Shown: positions 37,201-47,876 of the stretch, piece by piece
Numbering within the stretch: position 1 is the stretch's first letter
How the letters are laid out: every line of letters begins with the position of its first letter
NCBI GenBank assembly: GCA_019054805.1
Contig: JAHQIY010000021.1
Span: 1,128,501-1,192,500 of the forward strand
Origin: Brachionus manjavacas
Lineage: Eukaryota > Rotifera > Eurotatoria > Ploima > Brachionidae
Direction of reading: 5' to 3'
DNA: 64,000 nucleotides
Translations under genes and position numbers: made by a program
The notes under the pieces: model-generated
What the model saw: the letters and a program-made list of their open reading frames with translations, nothing else
The model's database searches: none
What the model was told of the DNA's origin: nothing

Positions 37201-37788
37201 TATAGATGTACTAGATCTATGTTGTTGGGGTTGAAACTTTTTCTTTAATATGCTATAATTTTGCCTAACTGTGATGCTTGCAACGGCGTGTTGGGGTTGA
37301 AACTTTTTCTTTAATATGCTATAATCAATATTCTTTTGCATATTTATTATCTGTTGTTGGGGTTGAAACTTTTTCTTTAATATGCTATAATAACTCAAAG
37401 GTAAGGACACACGTGTTTCTCGTTGGGGTTGAAACTTTTTCTTTAATATGCTATAATAAAGTCCTCTATTCCATAGCGTTCAATGTAGTTGGGGTTGAAA
37501 CTTTTTCTTTAATATGCTATAATAAACGAACTTCTTGTTGCGTGTCAGTTCTAAGTTGGGGTTGAAACTTTTTCTTTAATATGCTATAATAAAACGTTTA
37601 AAAGTTTGTCTATTACTTATGTTGGGGTTGAAACTTTTTCTTTAATATGCTATAATCAAAACTTATAGATGTACTAGATCTATGTTGTTGGGGTTGAAAC
37701 TTTTTCTTTAATATGCTATAATTTTGCCTAACTGTGATGCTTGCAACGGCGTGTTGGGGTTGAAACTTTTTCTTTAATATGCTATAAT
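34249..37788 (+). CRISPR. Type II-C CRISPR array, 54 repeats and 53 spacers
   Basis: The 36-base repeat begins GTTGGGGTTGAAAC and ends AATATGCTATAAT. There are 53 spacers, 47 of 30 bases and six copies of one 31-base spacer; the lengths add exactly to 3,540 bases. Only 27 spacers are different. The first repeat (34249-34284) differs at three positions in its first five bases; the last is intact. Each repeat contains TTGAAA, 17 bases, TATAAT with TGC before the -10, so each can promote transcription into the next spacer, as described for Neisseria and Campylobacter II-C arrays. A seven-spacer block of 463 bases occurs three times in a row at the end (36400-37788). Confidence 0.98.
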
Positions 37789-37912
37789 AGGTAAGCTTAA
37801 AGCCTAGGTAAATAAAGGCTTGTAGCGGAAAAAGTTAGTAAAAAAATGGCAAAATTAAGATAAAATTTATATTAAAATTTGCATTTTTTTTTAAAATTGC
37901 TTATAATATATT

Positions 37913-38088
37913 TAAGCATATTAAAGAAAAAGTTTCCTATATGGGCAAAAGTAATAACAAGTAGCCTGTATTTAGTTTGTAGTGTATATTTACTCTACAG
38001 AAACCCTTAATAAGATACATTTTGTATCATAAAATAATATTCCCCTTTACAGCATACTTTTAAGTATCCTTAAAGGGGTTTTGCTTTT
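37913..38088 (+). ncRNA. Candidate tracrRNA
   Basis: Bases 37915-37936 are a perfect 22-base complement of repeat positions 11-32. Flanking pairs to the first ten repeat bases are only wobble-rich. A -10 TATAAT at 37902-37907 (with a weak TTGCAT 17 bases upstream) would start the RNA right at the anti-repeat. Downstream are a TGTAG/CTACA hairpin near 37978-37999, GATACA/TGTATC at 38014-38029, and a strong terminator at 38042-38078. Position between array and cas genes fits type II. Confidence 0.75.
38042..38085 (+). terminator. Rho-independent terminator of the tracrRNA unit
   Basis: CCCCTTTA (38042-38049) pairs with TAAAGGGG (38071-38078), and inside it ATACTT pairs with AAGTAT; TTTTGCTTTT follows. 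From 38089 to 38604 the sequence is very A/T-rich with many A and T runs and no gene that I can support. Confidence 0.8.
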
Positions 38089-38604
38089 ATTTACATATCT
38101 ATATTTGCTTATACTATTATTTAAGTTATTACCCTATTACCCTATTTGTTTTTTTTACTTAGTTTGTATGTTTTTATATAAACCAACATTGATTTATTTT
38201 TTTTTATAGCAATTATTTTACTGCAATGCTTTTTGTAACATATATAGCTCTTTATAACGTTTTTACACGTTTCTATTAAAAATAAATTTATTTTTAACAA
38301 AAATAACAAATTATATTAACTTTTTACACAAACTTTTTTGTATTTTTTGCCAATAACAATATTAAGGTTTAATTTTTTTATACAAAAAGTAACAAATTTT
38401 TATATATTTTTTAACAAAATAAATCAAATTAAAACTAAAATAACATTACAGATTTTGTAAGAAAATTTTAAAAAAAGATGAATTTTATACCATTTTTTTT
38501 GCAAAAAAAAAATTAATAAATATTAATTTTTTTAAAAAGTTGTAAAACGATTCGTTTTTTTATTAGATTTTTTTGTAAAAAAAATTGCTAGTTTTTAATT
38601 ACTA

Positions 38605-38952
38605 TTAAAACAGTAGTAGTTGGTTTTCATCTTTACTTTTATTTTTGGGTTGTTTTTGTTTGCCAAAGTATAAACGCATTTGGGTGTATTGTTTGTCTGT
38701 TATGCTAAAAATATAGATTTTACCGTGTTTAGGTAGGCAGTTTTGCACTTGCTGTTCTATTTTTTTTGTTATTTCTTTGCTACCGCATTCTTTTATATAT
38801 ACAGAGTATTGTAGTTGCAAAAAGCCTAGGTCTAGCAAGCTATTTCTAAACTCTCTGTATTGTTTGCGTTCTGTTTTGGTTTCGGTTGGTAAATCAAAAA
38901 GTACAAAGCTCCACATTTGGGTATATCCACTTATTTTTGTTATTGTAACCAT
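38605..38952 (-). CDS. cas2: CRISPR-associated endoribonuclease Cas2
   Basis: Cas2 bridges two Cas1 dimers in the spacer-integration complex. The 115-residue product shows the type II Cas2 pattern MWSFVLFDLPTETKTERKQYREFRNSLLDLGF at about residues 13-44 (with the conserved Asp of FDLP), LQYSVYIKECGS near 47, and GKIYIFSITDKQY near 77. The Lys-rich C-terminal tail is longer than usual. It is the last gene of the cas9-cas1-cas2 operon, 21 bases after cas1, and no csn2 or cas4 follows, which supports subtype II-C. Confidence 0.93.
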   Translation of the reverse strand: MVTITKISGYTQMWSFVLFDLPTETKTERKQYREFRNSLLDLGFLQLQYSVYIKECGSKEITKKIEQQVQNCLPKHGKIYIFSITDKQYTQMRLYFGKQKQPKNKSKDENQLLLF

Positions 38953-38973
38953 TGTTGTTTTTATGTTGTTGTT

Positions 38974-39903
38974 TTAAATTTTTAAATTGCTAAAATTTAG
39001 TTCTACATTTTTACTTTGTAAGCTATTACTATAGCTTTGCGCTAAAAACGTACACACATTAACTAACGGAGTATTTTTATTATTGTGTAGTAAATCTATA
39101 TATAACACCCCTACTAACTGCTGTTTTAATTGTGGCGTTAGTTGGGTAATATTTTTACTGTGGGTAATTATATTTTTTACGGTTAAATCTACCAGGCAAC
39201 GGTAAGGCTCCATTAAATCATCTACTAAGCAGTATGGATTGTATAAATTTTTGTGGTAAAGCCCAAATGCAGTGTTAAGCCCTGCCCCTATTAAAGCCCT
39301 TGCCATTGCACTGCGTACTACACTATAACCGTAGTTTAGCATTATGTTTATAGCATTGTTAGTGGTTGTATGCGCAGGAGTGCTTTGCCGTAAAAAAGAA
39401 TCGCCAAATAATGCGTTAAAATATATTTTAGCTGCTTGGCTTTCTATAAAGGTAGAGTCGGCAGATAGCACGTTATTACTTAAGTTAAGCAAGGTAGTGT
39501 GTTGCGGTATATTAAAGTGCTTAAGTATTAATGCACTATTGTATACTTTTTGTTTTACAATTGCTTGCCAACATTGTTTTATAAATGGTAGTGTTACATT
39601 AAGTTGATTGTGCAATACTTGTTTGTGCTTATAATGGTAGTAAAGCGGGCTAATTATTGCATAGGGCAAATAAAAATTATTACACAAAAATACAGGAATA
39701 TTATTACTGGCTAATTGTGTTGCTATTTGCCCTGTTATAACAAATGCAGGGTTGCTAACCATTATTGCGGTTATGTTGGGTAGCGGTATGGTGGCAAGTT
39801 TACTGTTAGCATTGCTTAATATTAAAAAATTTTTAAATAAACTTAATTTTATATCTGCACTGCTAATTTCTACTACTTGCCCTACCGTATATGTTTTAAC
39901 CAT
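38974..39903 (-). CDS. cas1: CRISPR-associated endonuclease Cas1
   Basis: Cas1 is the integrase that inserts new spacers. The 309-residue protein is of type II form. Conserved metal ligands are visible: Glu in FIESQAAKIYFNALFG near residue 154, His in FGLYHKNLYNPYCLVDDLMEP near 218, and Asp in the same segment near 230, followed by EPYRCLVD. The GALINYGYSVVRSAMARALIGAGL-type helix is present as LNYGYSVVRSAMARALIGAG near 190. It is 20 bases downstream of cas9. It appears intact. Confidence 0.95.
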   Translation of the reverse strand: MVKTYTVGQVVEISSADIKLSLFKNFLILSNANSKLATIPLPNITAIMVSNPAFVITGQIATQLASNNIPVFLCNNFYLPYAIISPLYYHYKHKQVLHNQLNVTLPFIKQCWQAIVKQKVYNSALILKHFNIPQHTTLLNLSNNVLSADSTFIESQAAKIYFNALFGDSFLRQSTPAHTTTNNAINIMLNYGYSVVRSAMARALIGAGLNTAFGLYHKNLYNPYCLVDDLMEPYRCLVDLTVKNIITHSKNITQLTPQLKQQLVGVLYIDLLHNNKNTPLVNVCTFLAQSYSNSLQSKNVELNFSNLKI

Positions 39904-39923
39904 TTTGTTGCCTTTTTTTATTA

Positions 39924-42900
39924 TTAATTAGTTATTTGGTTTTCTTCATCTTTTTCTGCTTTTTTTTCTTTTTTTTCTTTTAGTATATCGTTTTGGCTAT
40001 AGTTTAGGTTATTATGCTGTGCCACTAACTGCTTAATAGAATTGCTACAAAACTTTAATGGTTGGTTGTTGTAGCTTACTATATTGCCTAAAATATCTAA
40101 TTTTATAGGGGCTAGGCTATAGGTTTTAAATAATGTTGGAAATTTTAAGCCTAGGTTGTTATTTGTAGATGATTTAAGGTGATATCTTAATTGCACTCTT
40201 TCGTTAGAATATTCTAATGCGGTTACATACATAACTTTTAGTACAGAATTACTAACGTTAGTGTTGTTATTAGGTACTGTGGCAATACCGGTTTTTTCTA
40301 TTATTGCTACACAATCGTTTTTAAATAGGCGTAGCTTTAATTTAGCGTTGCGGTTTGGCTTTGGGTATTGGTTGTTGATTTTTAAGCTTGTAATGCCAAT
40401 ATTTTGCTTAGAATTGCTAAACATGTTTGCATTTAACTTTTTACTTGGGTTGTTTTTTAAACAAAACCAATTAATTATATTGTAGTAACTAACAAACACT
40501 GGCTTTATTTCTGTTTGTTGTTTGTTTTTGTTGGTTGTGGTGTATTCCCAAATATCTACAAAAGCGTAACCATCGTTTCCGTACCCTTTGTATATTTGGT
40601 TGTTTTTGTTTTTTATTGGTATGAAATCATCTGTTGTATTAACAATTTTTACTTTTTTTACATTATGTTGTTGGCTAAACTGTTGTAGTTTTTCTTCTTT
40701 TTCTGTTGTAGTTGCATTTTTTAGATCTTTAAATACTTTTTCTAATTTAGATTTTAAATGGTTATCTTTTATTTTATCAACATCTGTTAATTTTTTTATA
40801 TTTTGAATGGTTTTTCTTTCTGTTGTTGTATATTGTGATTTAGATGTAGATGTATTGTATTTAGCATAACCGTAGGCGGTTTCTTTAAAAAAAGCACCGG
40901 TTAAGCTATGGTTAAGTTTTTTATACACAATTATTTGGTTTAAATGCTCTTTTAGTTGGGTTCTATTTTCTGGTGTAAAATTTAAATATTTTTTAGCTTG
41001 GTTTGCAAACTCTTGTTTACTTTGCTTGTGGTCTAGATGATAGCTAGTTTTTAAATGTGTATTAATCTCTTGTATTAAACCCCTAGAAGTTAAACTAATT
41101 ATAAAAGCATCTATTGCATGATGGCGATTATCTGCACGATTTTTAACTTGATTGGTTGGAGCACCGTCTTTATATTCTAAAATATTATTTAAGCCTAGGT
41201 AATATCTAATATCGGATGTAATTTTGCCTTTTGTTGCTATTACATTTTTACCCGTTTGGCTAGTAGTAGATTTTACACATTTTAAACATTTTAAATATTC
41301 TAAAGCAACTTTACTTATGTATCTGGTATCGTTTAATTGGCCAGAGGCAAAGTCTTCTGGGTTAACCTCTTGGTTGCTAATTGTAAATAATTTTTGCTTG
41401 CTTTTTGGTAACACTTTTATGCGGTTTAATAAATCGTTGTACTGTGTTGGATATGTTGGATTCTTTTGCAACCATGATTTTGGCGTGTTGTTGTCTTTGC
41501 TTTTATTGCAACTACTACAAGCCAAGGTTAAATTACCTAAGCTATTATTGTAGTATCTACTTTTAGGAATTATATGCTCTATTTCAAATGTATTTAATGT
41601 GTTTAAACTGGCAGTTTGCCCACAATACACGCACATTGCGGGTTGTGTGAAATTAATTGTACTTTTACCTTTAGCTATTTTAAGCTGGTTGGTTACTTCT
41701 AAATATAATTTATACTTAGTTTTATCTATACCGTGCTGGGTAGCTTGTGCGTTAATGTTTTCGTTTTCTTTGTTTTTTTTATCTATATCGTCTTTTACTT
41801 TTTTGCTATTTAAAATATCTCGAGCTAATTCTATTTTAATTTCGTCTATATTGCCGTATTTTGCCAATAAACCATTAACCAATTTTTTTAAATTATTTAA
41901 TACAACATGCACAGTTGGGTTAGGAATTTTATTATTACTTAAATGATTTATTAAAACTTCTTGATAATCAGGAAGCTCGTTGTATTCTTTTGTAGTTTGT
42001 AAATTAGAATGACTAGTGTTAACTAAGCCTATACTTGCTTTATATTGCTCTACTGCTGTGCTATAAACTGTGTTTTCTGGTTGTTGTAGATGTGGTAAAA
42101 TACCTTTTAAGGTAGAAAATCCTAGGTTTGCATGCCCTTTGTTTTTATCGCTTAATGCATTAAGTTTATGTTGCAAATCGTTAATAAAATCTGCACAATT
42201 TACTGTATAAGGTAATAAATTGTTACTTTTTAGTAGTGTTTTTAATTGCTCTTTAAATTGATTAATAATTTCTGTGGTGGTTTTGTTGGTTTCTGTTGGT
42301 TTCTGTTGGTTGTGTTTGTATTTGCGGTAATGGTTTAAGGGGTTGTTCGTATAACGATAGCGCAATTATATTGTACTGCAACCATAAATCAGAATTAAGT
42401 TTGTTAGTACATAAATTGTGGTCTGTAAAAAATTGGTTTAGTACTTTAATAGTTTTAGGGAAAATAAGTTTAGGCTCTTCTGCCATAAACTCTATATCTT
42501 TAACTTTACAATTATTGGCTTTTGCTATTTTAGTTTTTACTTCTTTTATACTGCTATTACTATTTATAATGCTTTCTTTAAGTTCTAAGTTTAAAGTATA
42601 TATTTCTTTAACCTCACTATTGTTTAAAGAATATTGCAGATTATTTAAAGTTTGCCATATTCTAACATCTTCTGCTAAGGGTTGTATTTTGTTTGCTTTG
42701 TATTCGTTACTGTTGTGTATACATTTGCCTATTAAATGAGTTTGCATTTTTAATGGACGTTGGTAAAAAATAATTTTTTTTATAATCTGCCATTGCTCTG
42801 GGGTTAGTAAATTATTATTTGCTTGTTTTATAACTTCAAATTCTTGCAAGTACATTTCTCTAGATGCATACAATTTATTTTCATTTGTAAATTTTTTTGC

Positions 42901-43515
42901 TTTGTTTGTATATAAATACTGGCCTAGTGTTTTATAATTTTTAAGTTCGTTTTGTAAAGTATTTATTTTTTTTATTAAACCTTCTTTTTCTTTTTCTTCT
43001 GCACTAAGTAAATTGTCTTTTTCTTGATTGTTTGAATACGAATTTGTAATGCTTATATTTCCATTAATGCTATTTGTATTGTTTTCTTCTAAAATAGTTT
43101 TATTGTATTTTTCTATATAACCAATATCTAAATAGCCGCGCTTGTTAGATATAAACAATAAAGAGCGTAAAACATTATGTAAATGAGTATTAGCAACGCT
43201 TTTATTACGAGCTAAATAAGGATTAATTTTAAAAATATTATTTAAAGTATTAAGATTATTATTTAAAATGTTTTTGGTAATATACTTTATTAAATTATCT
43301 TTACGTGTTTTTTTTCTATCGTATTGCCTAGCTATTAAGCGCGACTCTCTTCTTACTGAATTATTAGGTTTTTTAGATTGAGCATCTCGGCTGTCGCTAA
43401 ATGTAACTACACCTATTTTTATAATATTTTGCAGTTTATCTTCTTTGGTGTTTATTAGGCTGTAACCAATACTTGCTGTACCTATATCTAGCCCTAAAAT
43501 TTTTTTGTTTTCCAT
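39924..43515 (-). pseudogene. cas9: CRISPR nuclease Cas9 (type II-C), frameshifted by a 10-bp tandem duplication
   Basis: The N-terminal frame (43515 to 42262, 417 codons) has RuvC-I LGLDIGTASIGYSL at about residues 6-19 and the bridge helix RRESRLIARQYDRKKTRKDN near 54-73. The other frame (to 39924) has RuvC-II IDEIKIELARDI, the HNH domain with CVYCG, EIEHIIPKS and CSSCNKSK, and RuvC-III NRHHAIDAFII. All catalytic residues are present. The frames meet at 42291-42310, where TTCTGTTGGT stands twice in tandem; one copy fewer would join them in a gene of 1,194 codons including the stop. I chose the ATG at 43515 because AAGGTAG precedes it; a start at 43557 is also open. As read, the product lacks HNH and most of RuvC. 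Confidence 0.9.
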
Positions 43516-43959
43516 TTTTACTACCTTAGTTGTGTTAATTATATAAAAAATAAACATTGTATTATAGATTACTTAATTGTAAGTTGCAATTAAGTATGTA
43601 TAGCGTTGTATATAGTGTGTTTGTAAGGCTTAGTTTTTTATTTTTGATGTTTTTTTGTATGCATAATGTTTTTAATAAAAAGCTTAAATATTTATAGTTA
43701 TGTTTGTTAATTTTGTTTTTAAGTAGTTTTGTTTAAGTGCTTTCTGTATAAAAGCATAAGTACCTACTAATTGCTTAGTTGTGTTAGTATATGTGTTTTA
43801 TGTTTTTTGTTGTTTTGGCGGTAACGCATTGTTGCTTTGTGGCTTTTTTTATGTTTTATGTGGTTTAATCTTTCTGTATTAAACTTGGTTTTAACTTTAT
43901 AATAAAACGTTGTTGGTTTGCGTATAGTTTTGTAGATTTTGTGGTTTTATTTTTTTTTA

Positions 43960-44215
43960 TTAAGCTTAATGTTAAGTTATGTTTTTCAGTTTAATTATAG
44001 TTTAAAGTGTTGTATTAAGTTGTTGTTTGTAGTGTATGTTAGTTTAATTTTTTATATCAAATTTAATGTTAAATTATGTTGCTTTGTTTAATTGTAATTT
44101 AAAGCGTTGTATTAAGTTGTTATTTGCAATGTATGTTAATTTAATTTTTTTGTATTAAATTTAGTGTTAAATTGTGTTACTTTAGTTGATTGTAATTTAA
44201 AGTGGTTAATTAGGT
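43960..44215. repeat. Degenerate tandem repeats, about 110 bases each
   Basis: Two to three copies of a T-rich unit are recognised by TAATGTTAARTTATGTT, then GTAATTTAAAGYGTTGTATTAAG and a TGTATGTTARTTTAATTTTTT-like end, in positions near 43965, 44060 and 44160. The longer interval 43558-44704 shows G/T-rich sequence (on this strand) and no gene that I can support. Confidence 0.5.
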
Positions 44216-44467
44216 TTTTATTTATTAATTGTGTGGTTTTGCATTTTTTGGCATTAATTTAAAGTTTGCAATGTTGCATATTGGCTTGTGTTTATTGTTG
44301 TGTATTAATTAAAATGTTTTAATGTTGTGTATTGTTGTGCATTAAGTAAAAAGCTTGTGGATTGCATTGTATATGTAGTTTTTTTTGCAGTATTACTTGT
44401 TGTGTGTGCTTTGTTGGTTACTAATTATTTTTACTTTATATGTATTGTATGCTGTAGCACTACCATT

Positions 44468-44657
44468 TATTAAAAACAATGTAAATATTAAATTTGCAAT
44501 AATTGTAATTACTGTTTAGGTTTATTTTATATTGTTGTTTAGGTTGTTTGTATAATGTGTTATTAGCCACTAGAGTTTTTTTGTAATTTTTTTAGGCAAA
44601 AACATTACTATGTTATATAAAAAGCTATACAACATAAAAATACCAAACCCTATGGTA
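44468..44657. repeat. Direct repeat, left copy, flanking the acyltransferase gene
   Basis: This 190-base segment matches 45902-46093 with scattered differences, from TTTATTAAAAACAATGTAAA to ACCAAACCCTATGGTA. In this copy the last 22 bases are followed by a second tandem copy of themselves. It includes a start-less remnant of the small membrane peptide encoded in the right copy. Confidence 0.75.
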
Positions 44658-44704
44658 TAAAAAATACCAAACCCTATGGTATAAAAAACACCACCATTAA
44701 TAAA

Positions 44705-45886
44705 TTATTTAGCACTTGCTAGAGATTGGTTTTTAAACCATTTTACTAATTTTATTTCTACTAAATGGTATATAAGCACACCTAATATAATTGCACTAAG
44801 CACAACAGCTAAGGTTTGCATATTAGGGCTTATTGCGTTAAACCATTTAAATTGATTGTAAGATCTAATAAATAAAATATGGCTAATAAATACGCTATAG
44901 CAATACTTAGAAGCAAAACTTATTACACTAATTTTATTTAACCACACCGCTAAATACCCTAACCTTTTAACAGATATTACTAAAAATAATCCTAAAGCAA
45001 GCAATAAGGTTGTGTAGTTTATGTTTAATCTGTAAGTTACTGTGGTTATTATTAATAGTAGCAAAATTACTTCTAATGCTGTATAAAAATATGTTAAAAT
45101 TTTATTTGTTTTAAAATTAACATAAAAGCATAAAGCCCCAAATAATATGCCTATACCTACACAGGCTAACCCACGTACAACATTTGTACCTATTGTTTTA
45201 AAATAAAATCCGTTAAACTTCATTCCAACAAGTGTGGCAAGATTGTTATTTGCAAATAATATACATAAAGCTATATATGTAATTACCAAAATAAATATTA
45301 AATTTTTTTTAGGGTTATAATGTAGTATTGCAAAATATAAAATGCTTACATAAAAATACACCCCAACATACCAGTCTCCCCACCCAGTAACATCCGTAGG
45401 TAAAGATAAACCTGCATTTAAAGCCAATATATTAAAAATATATTTAATGTTAGTTGTACCTAAAGCATAGTTTAACAAAAATACAATAATTAACGGTGGA
45501 GCAAGTCGTATATACAAATTTTTAATAAAATAACTATTAGATTGTTTATAATTAAGCACGCTTTTATATAAAAAAAAGCCACCTATAACAAAAAAACACT
45601 CTACAGCTAAATACCCAAGGCTAAAAAAATAATTTGGTGCTTGTGTGTTAAAAATACTATTAAATAAACTACCAAAATCTTCTCTGCGGTGCTTATTAAT
45701 AATCAAATGAAACATAATTACAGTAAAAGTAAAAATTATACGTAATAATTCTATAGAATTTTCTCGGTTAGTATTTTTGTAAGTTTTTAATGTATTAGTG
45801 TTTGCAACGGTTGTATTTATATTTGCGGTATTATTAATAATGTTGTTTTGCATAATAATGTTTTTTGTTATTTTATTGAATTCCAT
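44705..45886 (-). CDS. Acyltransferase-3 family membrane protein (OafA/YrhL type)
   Basis: These integral membrane enzymes acylate, often O-acetylate, surface sugars such as lipopolysaccharide or peptidoglycan. The 393-residue product (or 382 from the second Met at 45853) has a hydrophilic, Asn/Thr-rich leader and then the family start ENSIELLRIIFTFTVIMFHL near residues 42-61, with the conserved Arg and His. About ten membrane segments follow. FFVIGGFFLYKS near 95 and WYVGVYFYVSILYFAI near 170 are family-like. It stands alone between 190-base direct repeats, suggesting a mobile or recently duplicated segment. The acceptor is unknown. Confidence 0.82.
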   Translation of the reverse strand: MEFNKITKNIIMQNNIINNTANINTTVANTNTLKTYKNTNRENSIELLRIIFTFTVIMFHLIINKHRREDFGSLFNSIFNTQAPNYFFSLGYLAVECFFVIGGFFLYKSVLNYKQSNSYFIKNLYIRLAPPLIIVFLLNYALGTTNIKYIFNILALNAGLSLPTDVTGWGDWYVGVYFYVSILYFAILHYNPKKNLIFILVITYIALCILFANNNLATLVGMKFNGFYFKTIGTNVVRGLACVGIGILFGALCFYVNFKTNKILTYFYTALEVILLLLIITTVTYRLNINYTTLLLALGLFLVISVKRLGYLAVWLNKISVISFASKYCYSVFISHILFIRSYNQFKWFNAISPNMQTLAVVLSAIILGVLIYHLVEIKLVKWFKNQSLASAK

Positions 45887-45901
45887 TATATAATAATAGC
45901 T

Positions 45902-46093
45902 TTTATTAAAAACAATGTAAACAATAAAGTTGCAATAATTGTAATTACTTGTTGAATTTATTTTATATTGTTGCTTAGGTTATTTGTATTATTTGTTGTT
46001 AGCCACTAGCGTTTTTTTGTGATTTTTTTAGGCAAAAACATTATTATGTTATAAAAAAAGCTATACAACATAAAAATACCAAACCCTATGGTA
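45902..46093. repeat. Direct repeat, right copy, flanking the acyltransferase gene
   Basis: Partner of 44468-44657. This copy contains most of a small open frame on the minus strand and lies just upstream of the acyltransferase start. Confidence 0.75.
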
Positions 46094-46155
46094 GATGCAA
46101 CCACTACCCCTAGATATAAAATTTTAGTTAAAATATTTACAAACAAATTTATCAT
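46006..46155 (-). CDS. Possible 49-residue single-pass membrane peptide
   Basis: The frame starts MINLFVNILTKILYLGVV, has one long hydrophobic stretch, and ends in the basic tail PKKITKKR. Its C-terminal half recurs, without a start, in the left direct repeat. The layout (short hydrophobic helix, basic tail) is like many small membrane peptides; no family is recognised. It may be a real gene whose duplication created the repeat. Nothing else is evident between 46156 and the eno terminator. Confidence 0.35.
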   Translation of the reverse strand: MINLFVNILTKILYLGVVVASTIGFGIFMLYSFFYNIIMFLPKKITKKR

Positions 46156-46448
46156 GGTTAAGTTTATGGTTAATTTTAATTAATGTATGATTTTAATAAA
46201 TTATTTAAGTAATAGTAAAACTACTAAACCAACGGTGCATGTTAGCGTTGCATATTGTATTAAACAATTAAAAAACTGGTTAATGCGTTTGTTGTGTTAG
46301 GTTTTATTTGCATTAGAGATTTTTTACAGTAATTATACAAACCCAATATAAAAATATTACGTTGTAGTTGTTATAGCGCAACAAACTTATAAACTAACAA
46401 TGCAAATTAATGCAGTTAATCCAAGCTAAACTACTATTAAAGCACGCC

Positions 46449-46483
46449 AAAAAATAAGGATGCTAGTTAAATTACTAGCACCC
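46449..46483 (-). terminator. Rho-independent terminator after eno
   Basis: Read on the minus strand, GGTGCTAGT and AACTAGCATCC form a stem around AATTT, followed by TTATTTTTT. It lies 16 bases past the eno stop. Confidence 0.8.
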
Positions 46484-46498
46484 TATTTATAATTTTAT

Positions 46499-47809
<1,311 letters not shown>

Positions 47810-47876
47810 TTATATAAAAATTTTAGCATATTTTGTAATTAAAAGCTATTTAATTACATTGTTATTATTACTATTT

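Noticed and set aside
34300..37565. Open frames on both strands with repeated GVETFSLICYN or YSILKKKFQPQ, resembling a repeat protein.
   Set aside because: They are translations of the 36-base CRISPR repeat and 30-base spacers; the 66-base period is divisible by three, so frames stay open by chance.
37795..37936. tracrRNA on the minus strand.
   Set aside because: The same 22 bases would pair with a minus-strand crRNA, but the repeat promoters point to the plus strand, and only the plus strand has a -10 box just upstream and a terminator downstream.
39924..42365. The two cas9 frames as two separate proteins (a naturally split Cas9).
   Set aside because: The break lies at an exact 10-base duplication, the second frame has no ribosome site or conserved start, and the frames overlap with repeated sequence.
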